DNA from: Archangium violaceum Cb vi76
GTDB taxonomy: Bacteria; Myxococcota; Myxococcia; Myxococcales; Myxococcaceae
Assembly (NCBI RefSeq): GCF_000733295.1
Contig: NZ_JPMI01000125.1
Span: 1-40,294 of the forward strand
Direction of reading: 5' to 3'
DNA length: 40,294 bases
The first letter of the stretch is position 1; every line of letters starts with the position of its first letter. A program made the position numbers and the translations under genes. Below the pieces are notes generated by a model, which was given only the letters and a program-made list of their open reading frames with translations, made no database searches and was not told where the DNA came from. Positions 9,506 to 18,343 of this stretch are shown here, in pieces.

Positions 9506-11995
9506 ATGAAGATGAGGACTCGAGGCTGGACGTGGAGATCCGCTGGCGCCCGGCGCGCGCTGACGGGCTCGGCGATACTGGCGCTGGCGGCGTGCAGTGG
9601 TGTTCGCGACGAACAACAGTCAGGACAGGCACCCACGGGCCAGCAGCTCGCCCAGGCGACACCGCCCGCGTCCCCGCCATCTTCCACTGTCAGCACCACC
9701 CCCAGCACCCCCACGCCGACCAGCACCTCCAGCAGCACCCCGACCCCCAGCGCCGCCAGCCTCGCGGCGGCGCTGCAGTTCGAGTGGACGGGCAGTGAGG
9801 TGCTTCCGGAGTACAAGCAGGTGATGATGACGCCCGTGGTGGTGGACGTGAACGGGGATCGCATCCCGGACATCGTCTTCAGCACCTTCGACGGTGACTA
9901 CTACAACGAGACCAACAACAACGGCGGCAACGGCAACACCAATGGCGTGCTCCGGGCCATCAGCGGCAAGGATGGGCGCGAGCTGTGGACCGTGGTGGAT
10001 CCGTATGCCCGGGTGAAGCCGGCCGCGAGCATCGCCGCCGGTGACATCGATGCCGATGGCAAGGTGGAGATCTGCGGCATCCCCGAGAACGGCCGCGGCA
10101 TCATCTGCTTCGAGCACGATGGCTCCTTCAAGTTCCGCTCGGCCGAGGACGCGTACGACTACAACGAGTGGGGTGGCCCCTCGCTCGCGGACCTGGACGG
10201 CGACGGCACCGTGGAGATCCTCGACGGCAACCGCGTCTACAGCCACACCGGCGCCCTGAAGTGGGTGGGCGCGGATGGCATGGGCGGCGCGCAGTACACC
10301 GGCCCCGTCTCCTTCGCGGCGGACATCGACCAGGATGGCTCCCAGGAGGTGATCAACGGCCGCGCCGTCTACCGCGCCGATGGCAGCCTCAAGTGCGCCA
10401 ACACGGAGATTCCCCAGGGCTTCGCCGGCGTGGCCAACTTCGACGAGGATCCGGCGGCGGAGATCGCCGTGGCGGGCTACGGCACGGTGAGCCTGCTCGA
10501 CGACGACTGCACGCTGCTGTGGACCCGCTCGGTCCACTACACCGACCCGGGGCATCCCTTCCCCACGCAGCCCGGCCACGGTGGCCCGCCCAACATCGCG
10601 GACTTCGATGGCGATGGCCAGGTGGAGATCGGCCTCGCGGGTGACTGGAACTACACCGTCTACGGGGCCGATGGCTCCGTGAAGTGGACCCACACCATCC
10701 AGGAGTACAGCTCCGGCAAGACGACCTCCACCACCTTCGACTTCGAGGCGGATGGCAGGACCGAGGTCATCTACGCCGACGAGCTCTACCTGCGTGTCTT
10801 CGACGGCGCCACCGGCGCGGTGCGCTGGCAGACCCGTCACAGCTCCGGCACCACGCACGAGCTGCCCCTCGTGGTGGATGTGGACGCCGACGGCAGCGCG
10901 GAGATCATCGTGGTGGAGAACAACCACGCGGCCCCGGGCTTCAATGGCATCCGCGTGTACGGTGACAATGCCTGGGTGGGCACGCGCGGCATCTGGAACC
11001 AGCACGCCTACTCCATCACCAACGTCAACGACGACGGCACCATCCCGGCGCACCCGGTGGCCAACTGGCTCACCCCGGGCCTCAACACCTTCCGCTCCAA
11101 CGCTCCGGGCGTCGCCGGCGTCTGCCGCGTGACGGGCTCCTGGGAGAAGACCGGCAGCCTGGCGCTGGGCCGCATCCTGCACACCGCCGAGATCCTCGAG
11201 GACGGCCGCGTGCTGGTGGCGGGTGGCTTCAATACCACCTCGGAGCTGTATGACGCGGCCACGGGCACCTGGGCGCGCACGGGCGACACGCTGGCCACGC
11301 ACATCTACCACTCGATGACGCGGCTGGCGGACGGGCGCGTGCTCATCGCCGGTGGAGGGACGTGCCCCGTCACGCTCGCCACCGCCGAGGTGTATTACCC
11401 GGCCCTGGGCCGCTGGAAGGCCACGGGCAGCCTGGTCGTCTTCCGCACCCACCACACGGCCACGCTGCTCCCCAGTGGCAAGGTGCTGATCACCGGTGGC
11501 GAGGACACCTCCGGCGCCGCGCTGAGCTCGGTGGAGCTGTATGACCCGGCGACCGGCACCTTCTCGCTCGCCGGCAACATGGGCACGGCCCGCCGCGATC
11601 ACACGGCCACGATGCTCCCCAACGGCAAGGTGCTGGTGGTGGGCGGTGGCAGCTGGGACATCGCCAGCAGCACCTCGGCCGAGCTGTATGACCCGGCCAA
11701 GGGCACCTGGTCGGCCACCGGCAGCATGAGCACGCCGCGCCGCTTCCACTCGGCCACGCTGCTCCCCAATGGCAAGGTGCTGGCCATCGCCGGCTACCAC
11801 CAGGCCACCGGCATCCAGAAGGTCGCCGAGGTGTACAACCCGGCCACCGGCACCTGGTGCCCCGCGGGCAGCCTCGAGGTGGACCGCTACCGCCACACGG
11901 CCACGCTGCTCGGTGATGGCCGCGTGCTGGCGACGGCGGGCGTGAGCAACACCGACCAGGCCTCCGTCGAGGTGTTCAGCGTCGGCGGCAAGTAG
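9506..11995 (+). CDS. Surface lipoprotein with FG-GAP/VCBS repeats and kelch-type repeats
   Basis: Predicted outer lipoprotein of 829 aa. The signal ends in LALAAC (Cys30), followed by a Thr/Ser/Pro-rich linker to about residue 85. Residues about 95-530 contain at least seven DxDxDG calcium-loop motifs typical of FG-GAP/VCBS propellers: DVNGDRIPD, DIDADGKVE, DLDGDGTVE, DIDQDGSQE, DFDGDGQVE, DFEADGRTE and DVDADGSAE. From about residue 538 to the end are five to six kelch/galactose-oxidase-like repeats with LPxGKVLxxGG and ELYDPATGTW signatures, so a second propeller is likely. The start at 9506 has GAGGGA upstream; an earlier in-frame Met at 9440 would bury the signal sequence. A strong terminator follows. 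Likely a binding or adhesion protein on the cell surface; no enzymatic residues are claimed. Confidence 0.85.
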   Translation: MKMRTRGWTWRSAGARRALTGSAILALAACSGVRDEQQSGQAPTGQQLAQATPPASPPSSTVSTTPSTPTPTSTSSSTPTPSAASLAAALQFEWTGSEVLPEYKQVMMTPVVVDVNGDRIPDIVFSTFDGDYYNETNNNGGNGNTNGVLRAISGKDGRELWTVVDPYARVKPAASIAAGDIDADGKVEICGIPENGRGIICFEHDGSFKFRSAEDAYDYNEWGGPSLADLDGDGTVEILDGNRVYSHTGALKWVGADGMGGAQYTGPVSFAADIDQDGSQEVINGRAVYRADGSLKCANTEIPQGFAGVANFDEDPAAEIAVAGYGTVSLLDDDCTLLWTRSVHYTDPGHPFPTQPGHGGPPNIADFDGDGQVEIGLAGDWNYTVYGADGSVKWTHTIQEYSSGKTTSTTFDFEADGRTEVIYADELYLRVFDGATGAVRWQTRHSSGTTHELPLVVDVDADGSAEIIVVENNHAAPGFNGIRVYGDNAWVGTRGIWNQHAYSITNVNDDGTIPAHPVANWLTPGLNTFRSNAPGVAGVCRVTGSWEKTGSLALGRILHTAEILEDGRVLVAGGFNTTSELYDAATGTWARTGDTLATHIYHSMTRLADGRVLIAGGGTCPVTLATAEVYYPALGRWKATGSLVVFRTHHTATLLPSGKVLITGGEDTSGAALSSVELYDPATGTFSLAGNMGTARRDHTATMLPNGKVLVVGGGSWDIASSTSAELYDPAKGTWSATGSMSTPRRFHSATLLPNGKVLAIAGYHQATGIQKVAEVYNPATGTWCPAGSLEVDRYRHTATLLGDGRVLATAGVSNTDQASVEVFSVGGK

Positions 11996-12018
11996 TCGCG
12001 CTCCCAGGTCGTACGCGG

Positions 12019-12068
12019 GGCCCCGGTCCGGTGGAACGTCCACCGTGCCCGGGGCCTCGTTCCTTTCC
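12019..12068 (+). terminator. Terminator after the repeat lipoprotein gene
   Basis: Two nested stems: outer GGCCCCGG (12019-12026) with CCGGGGCC (12049-12056), inner CGGTGGA with TCCACCG around an ACG loop. The pyrimidine-rich tail TCGTTCCTTTCC follows. Its position 23 bp after the stop fits transcription termination. Confidence 0.75.
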
Positions 12069-12163
12069 AGAGGGGGGAGGGGCTCGCGGGCGGGTGACCG
12101 TCACGGGCTCGGCATCACATGCTAGTGTGCCGCCGTCCGCTGTGACGGGAGTATTGCCCAGCC

Positions 12164-15100
12164 ATGGATCGGAAGTCCCTCAAGGCGCCTCAGAGCACGG
12201 CAACCCTGATGCGTGGCGGTGCGGCGGCGGAGCCCACCCTCTCGGGACCGATTCCCGTTCCCGCCCCGCCCCGGCAGACGTTCTCCGTGGGGACGGAGGT
12301 GGCCGGGCGCTACCGGGTGGAGCGCTTCCTCTCCCGGGGCGGCATGGGCGAGGTGTACGCGGCGGAGGATCTCTCGCTGCACGAGCCCGTGGCGCTCAAG
12401 ACGATCCGTCCGGAGCTGGCCGCCACGCCCGAGGCGCTCCTGCGCTTCAAGCGCGAGCTGCGGCTGGCACGCCGGGTGACGCATCCCAACGTCTGCCGTG
12501 TCTTCGACATCGGCGAGCACGAGGTCGTCCCGAAGGAGGGAGGCACTCCGTACCGGATCGTCTTCCTCACCATGGAGCTGCTCGCGGGGCGCACGTTGCA
12601 TGAGCAACTCGTTCGCCATGGCAGGATGCCGCCGGAGCAGGTGCTGCGGCTGGCCGAGCAGATGGCGGGGGCGCTCGATGCGGCGCATGCCGCGCAGATC
12701 ATCCACCGCGACTTCAAACCGGGCAACGTGATGCTGGTGACCGCGCCGCCGGCGGCGGGAGGCCCGCGGGCGGTGGTGACCGACTTCGGCCTCGCCCGGG
12801 GCGAGCTGCTCGAGGGGGATGGCTCCACCTCGCGCGATGGCCACATCGTCGGCAGTCCCTCGTACATGTCTCCAGAGCAGGTGGAGGGCCTGCCGCTGTC
12901 GCCGGCCTCGGACATCTACTCCTTCGGGCTGGTGCTCTTCGAGATGGTGACGGGCCGGAGGCCCTTCGTGGCGGAGACGCCCACGGCCACTTCGTTGCTG
13001 CGGTTGCGTCAGGCGCCTCCTTCTCCACTCGAGTTCGTGCCGGAGCTGGATTCGTCCTGGGCGGAGGTGCTCCTGCGGTGCCTGGAGCGCCAGCCGGAGA
13101 AGCGTTTCGCCACCGCGTCCGAGGCCATCGCCGCGTTGCGGAGCGGCGAGCCCACCCCGGCCCTCGTGAAGCTCACCCCGTCCAGGATGCGGAGCCCCAC
13201 GAAGCCTTCCCCGGCACCGGCACCGGCGCCGACGTCGGGCAGCATGGGCAGCCAGCCGGTGGCCCGGCGGGTGGTGGCGGTGCTCGCCCCCCGCAACCTC
13301 GTGGCCAGGGCCGAGCTGTCCTGGCTGTCCACCGCCCTGGCGGAGCTGCTCTCCGCGGAGCTGGCCATGGGGGAACAGCTCCGCCTGCTCCCCGGAGAGG
13401 GCGTGGTGCAGATGCGCAGGGACCTCCTCCTGCCGGACGAGGAGGGCTTCGCGGCGGCCACGCTGCAGCGCATTCGCGCGCACTCGGGAGTGGACCTGGT
13501 GCTCACCGGGGCGTACCTCGTGCAGGGGCGCGAGGAGGCCGCGCGGCTGCGGCTCAACCTGCGCCTGCAGGAGGCCACCACGGGCGAGACGCTGGCCCAC
13601 CTGACGGAGATGGGCGCGGAGGAGCAACTGCTGGAGCTCGTCTCTCGCGTGGGCGCCGCCCTGCGCAAGCGCCTGGGGCTGGCGCCGCTGACCACCGAGC
13701 AGGCCCACGGCGTGCGCAGCGCGATGCCAGCGGAGCCCGAGGTGGCACGGCTCTACGCCGAGGGACTCGCGGCCCTGCGCGGCCATGACGCGGCCACCGC
13801 CGTGGAGCACTTCGAGCGCGTGGTGAAGCACGAGCCCTCCTTCGCCCCCGCTCACTCGGCGCTGGCCGCGGCCCTCCAGTACCTCTACCAGGAGGAGGCG
13901 GCGAAGGCGGCCGCGCGCCGGGCCTTCGAGCTGTCCTCGAGCCTCTCGCGCGAGGAGCGCCTCCTGGTCTCGGCCCGCCATCACGAGGCCCAGGCCGAGT
14001 GGCCCCAGGCCATCGAGGCGTACCGGACGCTCTTCGAGTTCTTCCCGGACAACGTGGAGTACGGCACCGCGCTGGTGTTCGCGCAGGTGTCCGCGGGGCA
14101 GAACCGGGAGGCCCAGTCTACCCTGGAGGCGTTGCGCCGGCTCCCGCCTCCGCTGGGCGAGGACGCGCGCATCGAGCTGGCCGCGGCGGTGGCCACGAGC
14201 GCGACCGCGGACTTCATCGCCTCCAGGAAGCATGCCGAGGCGGCGGTCTCCCGCTCGCAGGGGGCCAGCCAGGGCCAGCTCGCCGCCTCCGCGCTCATCA
14301 TGGAAGCCTATGCGGCTCGCAACCTCGGCGAGCCCCTGCGCGCCGTCGAGCTGCTGGAGGAGTCGGAGCGGCTGTTCCTGGCGGGAGGGGACCGGGGCGG
14401 CGCGGCGCGCTCGATGCTCGTGCACGCCATGGCGCTCATCGACACGGGCCGGCTGCTGGAGGCCGAGCGCGTGTTCGTCTCCGCCATCGAGGCGGCCCGG
14501 GAGATCAAGGGCGCCTCGCTGGAGGCCGAGGCCCTCCTGTGCGCCGGTGGGTTGAGCTGCCGGCTGGGTCACCTCTCCGAGGGCCTGAAGCGTGCCAGCC
14601 GGGCCGTGGAGCTCTTCCGGCAGCGCGGTCGGCTGTCCGACATGAATTCCAGCACCATCCTGAAGGGCATGGTGCGGCGGCTCATGGGTGGGCTGGACGA
14701 GGGCAAGCGCCTGCTCGAGGAGGGGAGTCATGCGGCCCACGTGTTCTTCGAGGATGGTTACGCCGAGGCCTGGGCCCGCTACGAGCTGGGTTGTCTGCTG
14801 ATGGATCTGGGAGAGCTGGCGCCGTCACGGCAGCAACTGGAGCGCGCGCTGGCGTTGCGGCGGGCGCGGGGCCTGGGCGCCTTCGTGGCGGAAACCGAGC
14901 TGGGCCTGGCGTGCCTGTCCCTGGAAGAGGGGCGGCCCCAGGAGGCGCTCGCGGTGGCGGAGTCTGCCCTGGCCGCCTATGCGGCGCTGAAGAGCGTGGA
15001 TGGGGAAGGCCTCGCGAACGCGGTGAAGGCGCGGGCGCTGATGGCCCTGGGGAAGATGGCGGCGGCGCGTGAGGCGCTGGAGCGTGCCCGGTCCCTCGCG

Positions 15101-15406
15101 GGAGGCAGCGAGGATGTGTTCATCGCGGCGGAGGTGCGGCTCACTGGCGCGGCCCTGGTGCGGCGGGATGGCGGGTCCTCGGAGCGGGAAGAGGCGGCGC
15201 GGCAGCTCCAGGTGCTCGCGACGCGGGCGGCTCGCGACGGCATGAAGCGCGTGGCGCTCGAGGCGCGGCTCCTCCGGCTGGAGCTCCACGGCGAGGCGAA
15301 GGCCGCCGCGGCGCGCAAGGAGTTGCTGTCCCTCCAGAAGGAAGCGAACCGGCTTGGCTATCGCGGCCTGCGCCAGCGGGCCAATGCCTTGCTCGGAGAG
15401 AAATAG
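12164..15406 (+). CDS. Hanks-type Ser/Thr protein kinase with C-terminal TolB-like region and TPRs
   Basis: Soluble protein of 1080 aa. The kinase domain spans about residues 48-325: glycine loop LSRGGMGEV (56-64, first Gly replaced by Ser), ATP-anchoring Lys79 in VALKTI, catalytic HRDFKPGN (181-188), DFG 207-209 and SPEQV in place of APE. All residues needed for catalysis are present. A Pro/Ala-rich linker (about 335-365) leads to a region resembling the TolB-like domain often found between kinases and TPRs (about 366-510), then helical TPR-type repeats to the C-terminus (about 515-1075). No membrane segment is visible, unlike most such kinases. TPRs suggest docking of partners or substrates. 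The start at 12164 has GGGAG about 12 nt upstream. Target unknown. Confidence 0.9.
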   Translation: MDRKSLKAPQSTATLMRGGAAAEPTLSGPIPVPAPPRQTFSVGTEVAGRYRVERFLSRGGMGEVYAAEDLSLHEPVALKTIRPELAATPEALLRFKRELRLARRVTHPNVCRVFDIGEHEVVPKEGGTPYRIVFLTMELLAGRTLHEQLVRHGRMPPEQVLRLAEQMAGALDAAHAAQIIHRDFKPGNVMLVTAPPAAGGPRAVVTDFGLARGELLEGDGSTSRDGHIVGSPSYMSPEQVEGLPLSPASDIYSFGLVLFEMVTGRRPFVAETPTATSLLRLRQAPPSPLEFVPELDSSWAEVLLRCLERQPEKRFATASEAIAALRSGEPTPALVKLTPSRMRSPTKPSPAPAPAPTSGSMGSQPVARRVVAVLAPRNLVARAELSWLSTALAELLSAELAMGEQLRLLPGEGVVQMRRDLLLPDEEGFAAATLQRIRAHSGVDLVLTGAYLVQGREEAARLRLNLRLQEATTGETLAHLTEMGAEEQLLELVSRVGAALRKRLGLAPLTTEQAHGVRSAMPAEPEVARLYAEGLAALRGHDAATAVEHFERVVKHEPSFAPAHSALAAALQYLYQEEAAKAAARRAFELSSSLSREERLLVSARHHEAQAEWPQAIEAYRTLFEFFPDNVEYGTALVFAQVSAGQNREAQSTLEALRRLPPPLGEDARIELAAAVATSATADFIASRKHAEAAVSRSQGASQGQLAASALIMEAYAARNLGEPLRAVELLEESERLFLAGGDRGGAARSMLVHAMALIDTGRLLEAERVFVSAIEAAREIKGASLEAEALLCAGGLSCRLGHLSEGLKRASRAVELFRQRGRLSDMNSSTILKGMVRRLMGGLDEGKRLLEEGSHAAHVFFEDGYAEAWARYELGCLLMDLGELAPSRQQLERALALRRARGLGAFVAETELGLACLSLEEGRPQEALAVAESALAAYAALKSVDGEGLANAVKARALMALGKMAAAREALERARSLAGGSEDVFIAAEVRLTGAALVRRDGGSSEREEAARQLQVLATRAARDGMKRVALEARLLRLELHGEAKAAAARKELLSLQKEANRLGYRGLRQRANALLGEK

Positions 15407-15414
15407 ACCGGGAC

Positions 15415-15429
15415 GCCGGGCCGCCCGGC
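15415..15429. terminator. Small GC hairpin between convergent kinase genes
   Basis: GCCGGG and CCCGGC form a 6-bp stem around CCG in the 30-bp gap between the two convergent kinase genes. No T-run follows on either strand, so any terminator role is weak. Confidence 0.3.
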
Positions 15430-15436
15430 CTGGAGG

Positions 15437-17077
15437 TCATTGGTCGGGCGAGGCTCCTCCCAGCAGCCCGGTCTCGAGGAAGACGGGCTTCAGCTGGAGG
15501 CCATGCTCCTGATCGAGAACGAGCTGGTTCTCCCAGGGTTTCCAATCCACATCGGTATCGGGCATCCGTCCGACGACCATGCCAGCCAGGGCATTGTCCT
15601 CCACGGTGACGTTGTCTCTCAGGGAGGAGATCCTCACCGGAACCTGCGCGTGATAGCCCGTCAGCCAGTGGGAGAGACAGCGCCCCGGCTCGAGGACCAG
15701 TGCCTCGGACCAATTCCTCTCATCGTCCATGTACTGATACGACAACAGGGTACCCGTCTTATTGCAGGCCCTGACGACCCGGGAGACGGGCAGGTTGTTG
15801 CGGACGGCGGTGTCCAGCAGGGTCATCTCCAGGAACTTCAGTGCCTGATGCTGGAACTTCTGGAGCTCGTCCTTGAGCTGCTCGTTCTGTTGAAGCTGCT
15901 GCAGGGCTCCCTGATTCTTCGCCTGGAGATCCCGTGCTTGCGCCTCGGAGCTCCTGGCCTGGCTCCTCGCGATGTCCAGCTCCTGTTTGAGACGCCGGGC
16001 GTTCTGTTGCTCCGTCTGGTAGCTCACCTGGAGTCGCGCCTTGTCCTCGCTCGAGAGGCGCAGGTTCCGCAGCGTGGAAGCGAGACCCGCGAGCAGCAAA
16101 AGCGACAGGACGCCCAGCAGGAGCAGCCCCGCCATGAGCCCTCGGCCGCGAGAGGCTGGCGCCGGCACCGGCGCGGAGGCGGGAACCGGAGCGGGGGCTG
16201 GCACCGGTACTTCCAGGGCCTGTTCGAGGGCCGCCCGGAAGGCAGCGCAGTCCTGGAATCTCCCGGACGGATCCACCGTCATGGCCTTGCGGATGCACTG
16301 ACAGAGGCTCTCGGGCAGCTCGGGCACCACCTGCTCGGGCGGGGTGAAGTTGCCCTCGGTGATGCGCTTCATCATCTCGAAGTCGCTGGCGGCATCGAAC
16401 GCCACCCGCCCGGTGGCCGCCTCGTAGAGGATGGCGCCCAGGGCGAAGATGTCCGTGCGCGCATCCACGTCGGACGCCCCGCCGATCTGCTCCGGACTCA
16501 TGTACGGCCGCGTCCCCAGGAGCACTCCGGTCCGGGTGCGGTACTTCTCGCCCGGCTCGTCCTGCGTCACCTTGGCGATGCCGAAGTCCGTCACCTTGGG
16601 ATGCATCCGCCCCTGGTGCCCCTGCGCCAGCAGGATGTTGCTGGGCGTCAGGTCGCGGTGCACCACCCGGTGGCCATGAGCCTCCTGCATCGCGTCCAGC
16701 ACCGGCAGGAAGATCTGCCGCAGGGTGGGCAGGCCGACCCTTCCACCCGGGCTCTGGCCGAGCAGCTCCTCCAGCGTGCCGCCTTCCACGTACTCCATCA
16801 CCAGGCCCGGTACCGGGCTGATGACGATGTCCGTCACCTGGGCGATGTGCGGATGGCGCAGGAGGGCCTGGATGCGGCCCTCGGTGGTGAAGCGGTGGCG
16901 CGCGTCGGCGCTGTGGAAGATGCGGGGATCCGGCACCTTGAGCGCGTGCAGGCTGTGCAGCCCCAGGTGGCGCACCAGGTAGATGGTGGCCATGCCGCCC
17001 GCGGCGAGCTTGCGCACCACCTCGTAACGGTTGTCCAGGAGCCCCCCTGGTTCGAGCAGGCTCGTGTCTTCGCCCAT
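15437..17077 (-). CDS. Membrane-anchored Ser/Thr protein kinase with coiled coil and C-terminal sensor-like domain
   Basis: Protein of 546 aa. Kinase domain about 15-290: AAGGMATIYLV glycine loop, Lys47 in ALKVPD, catalytic HRDLTPSN (140-147) with Thr where most kinases have Lys, DFG 164-166, and SPEQI. A short Pro/Ala/Val linker (291-308) precedes one transmembrane helix (about 314-333), then a Gln/Glu-rich coiled coil (about 338-415) and a ~130-residue C-terminal domain expected outside the cytoplasm. That last domain is not one I recognise. The start at 17077 has GAGGG 8 nt upstream; an in-frame Met 17 codons earlier is less likely. The topology suggests a receptor kinase. It is convergent with the TPR kinase, 30 bp away. 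Confidence 0.88.
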   Translation of the reverse strand: MGEDTSLLEPGGLLDNRYEVVRKLAAGGMATIYLVRHLGLHSLHALKVPDPRIFHSADARHRFTTEGRIQALLRHPHIAQVTDIVISPVPGLVMEYVEGGTLEELLGQSPGGRVGLPTLRQIFLPVLDAMQEAHGHRVVHRDLTPSNILLAQGHQGRMHPKVTDFGIAKVTQDEPGEKYRTRTGVLLGTRPYMSPEQIGGASDVDARTDIFALGAILYEAATGRVAFDAASDFEMMKRITEGNFTPPEQVVPELPESLCQCIRKAMTVDPSGRFQDCAAFRAALEQALEVPVPAPAPVPASAPVPAPASRGRGLMAGLLLLGVLSLLLLAGLASTLRNLRLSSEDKARLQVSYQTEQQNARRLKQELDIARSQARSSEAQARDLQAKNQGALQQLQQNEQLKDELQKFQHQALKFLEMTLLDTAVRNNLPVSRVVRACNKTGTLLSYQYMDDERNWSEALVLEPGRCLSHWLTGYHAQVPVRISSLRDNVTVEDNALAGMVVGRMPDTDVDWKPWENQLVLDQEHGLQLKPVFLETGLLGGASPDQ

Positions 17078-17329
17078 GTGCGGGACCCTCTGGGCCGCCG
17101 AGTCTACATGAAGGGCGCGTTTCTCCATCGGCTGCCCGTCATGTGCTCGACAAGGGGACAGCTCGCCTGCCCGGGGGACGGGTGGGCGCGGGCACCGGCC
17201 CCCCGGGGCTGTTCCGGCCGCGCGAGGGGGCTGACCTCGGGCTCCGGGAAATCGCCAGTGGACTGGGGCTGCTGCTCCAGCCGCGTTGGCCCTCACGAAG
17301 ACTCGCCCGCGCGTTGGCCGCGGCTCGAG
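17078..17329. other. Intergenic region upstream of the receptor-like kinase
   Basis: No gene seen. Together with the tRNA-like remnant it forms a 402-base non-coding stretch between the minus-strand kinase and the plus-strand PI-PLC gene, and should contain the promoters of both. Open frames through it have no ribosome site and no recognisable protein. Confidence 0.4.
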
Positions 17330-17400
17330 TGTCCCCGACAGGATTCGAACCCGTGGAGGCGCGCGGCCCTGAATCCGCGACCGTGAGCGGATCCGGGCAC
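17330..17400 (-). pseudogene. Degenerate tRNA-like sequence, probably tRNA-Leu(CAG)-derived
   Basis: On the minus strand the 3' half reads like a tRNA: T-arm ACGGG-TTCGAAT-CCTGT followed by CGGGGACA as acceptor 3' strand. A possible 5' strand GTGCCCG pairs with it at six of seven positions. TTCAGGG matches the anticodon loop of tRNA-Leu(CAG), flanked by GCGG and CCGC. However, the total is 71 nt against about 85 for tRNA-Leu, the long variable arm is missing, the D-arm is irregular and CCA is not encoded. I read it as a decayed tRNA or tRNA fragment, not a working gene. A chance or novel tRNA-like structure cannot be excluded. Confidence 0.35.
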
Positions 17401-17479
17401 TCCGAGTCGCGAGTAACGCAGGGGAATCGCTTGTTCGCCCTTCCCTCATGGCGCATGATTGGCCTCGGAGGCGCACGCG

Positions 17480-18310
17480 ATGGCTGGAAATAATTGGATG
17501 GGGCTCCTCGAGGGTATCAAGAGACGTAGACCGATCACCCGCCTGGTCATTCCCGGCACCCATGATTCGGGGGCATACCAGTACTCATACACCCCCATGG
17601 TGCGGGCCCAGAGCCTCTCCATCCGCCAGCAGCTGGATGCGGGAGTGAGGGCCCTGGACCTGCGGGTGGGCGTGGCCTACTTCTCCAACACCTATTGGCT
17701 CTACCATGGGCCCGTGAATCTCGACGTTTCCGTCGAGTCGGCAATCGATGACGTCGTCGATTTCCTGACGGACAATCCGACTGAAACCGTCATCATCATG
17801 CTCAAGCAGGAGACTGGCAATAACGACATCAGCGCCGCGATCAATGACATCGTCAACAACGCTGTCGGCGCGAAGCTCTTGAAGAAGGACGACCGGCGCT
17901 TGCGTTGGCCCTCTCAGGAGGAGTGTGCCGGGAGAGTGCTGGTCTTCAGCCGTCTGCGGACCCCCCACGCGGATCACTTCGACACGAGGGGGTGGAATGC
18001 GGATTCGGCGGACATGACCGTCAACGTGGGAGGCTCCCTCCGGTTGCGCATCCAGGACCTCTATGGGAGCCCGCAGGTGAGCGACAAGAGAGCCGCCATT
18101 CGCGGCTCGCTTCAAAACGCGGAGGAGAGCGAGGACCCAACGTCCTTGTTCCTGAATTTCACGAGCTTCGTCTGGAAACCCTATGAGCCATTGAAGACGG
18201 GTCCTGATACGAACGACTACATCAGGATGGCCCATCTCACAGGAAAGGGCGTCGTCTGCGTGGACGCAGCGGAGGCCAACATCCTCGATTACCTCATTGG
18301 CTTGAATTAG
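17480..18310 (+). CDS. Phosphatidylinositol-specific phospholipase C X-domain protein
   Basis: Protein of 276 aa belonging to the PI-PLC X-domain family, which cleaves phosphatidylinositol-type phosphodiesters using two catalytic His. Visible signatures are IPGTHDSGAY (His28), QQLDAGVRALDLRVG (residues 50-64), YWLYHGP (His76), and ETVIIMLKQE (102-111). Both His are retained, so activity is plausible. No signal peptide or membrane segment is seen, although many bacterial members are secreted. The start at 17480 is set by GGAGG 8 nt upstream; a Met seven codons earlier lacks one. The sequence is richer in A/T-ending codons than its neighbours, and it sits next to a tRNA-like remnant, so acquisition by transfer is possible but unproven. 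Confidence 0.85.
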   Translation: MAGNNWMGLLEGIKRRRPITRLVIPGTHDSGAYQYSYTPMVRAQSLSIRQQLDAGVRALDLRVGVAYFSNTYWLYHGPVNLDVSVESAIDDVVDFLTDNPTETVIIMLKQETGNNDISAAINDIVNNAVGAKLLKKDDRRLRWPSQEECAGRVLVFSRLRTPHADHFDTRGWNADSADMTVNVGGSLRLRIQDLYGSPQVSDKRAAIRGSLQNAEESEDPTSLFLNFTSFVWKPYEPLKTGPDTNDYIRMAHLTGKGVVCVDAAEANILDYLIGLN

Positions 18311-18343
18311 ACCGGCCGTAGCCCAGCCTCGTCCCGCGCGGTC

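Noticed and set aside
15440-17386. Long plus-strand frame opposite the receptor-like kinase
   Set aside because: The minus-strand frame has every kinase motif; the plus frame is a low-complexity mirror. Its end (TGFEPV/RQDSNP-like text in two frames) is what antisense tRNA sequence gives, which helped locate the tRNA remnant.
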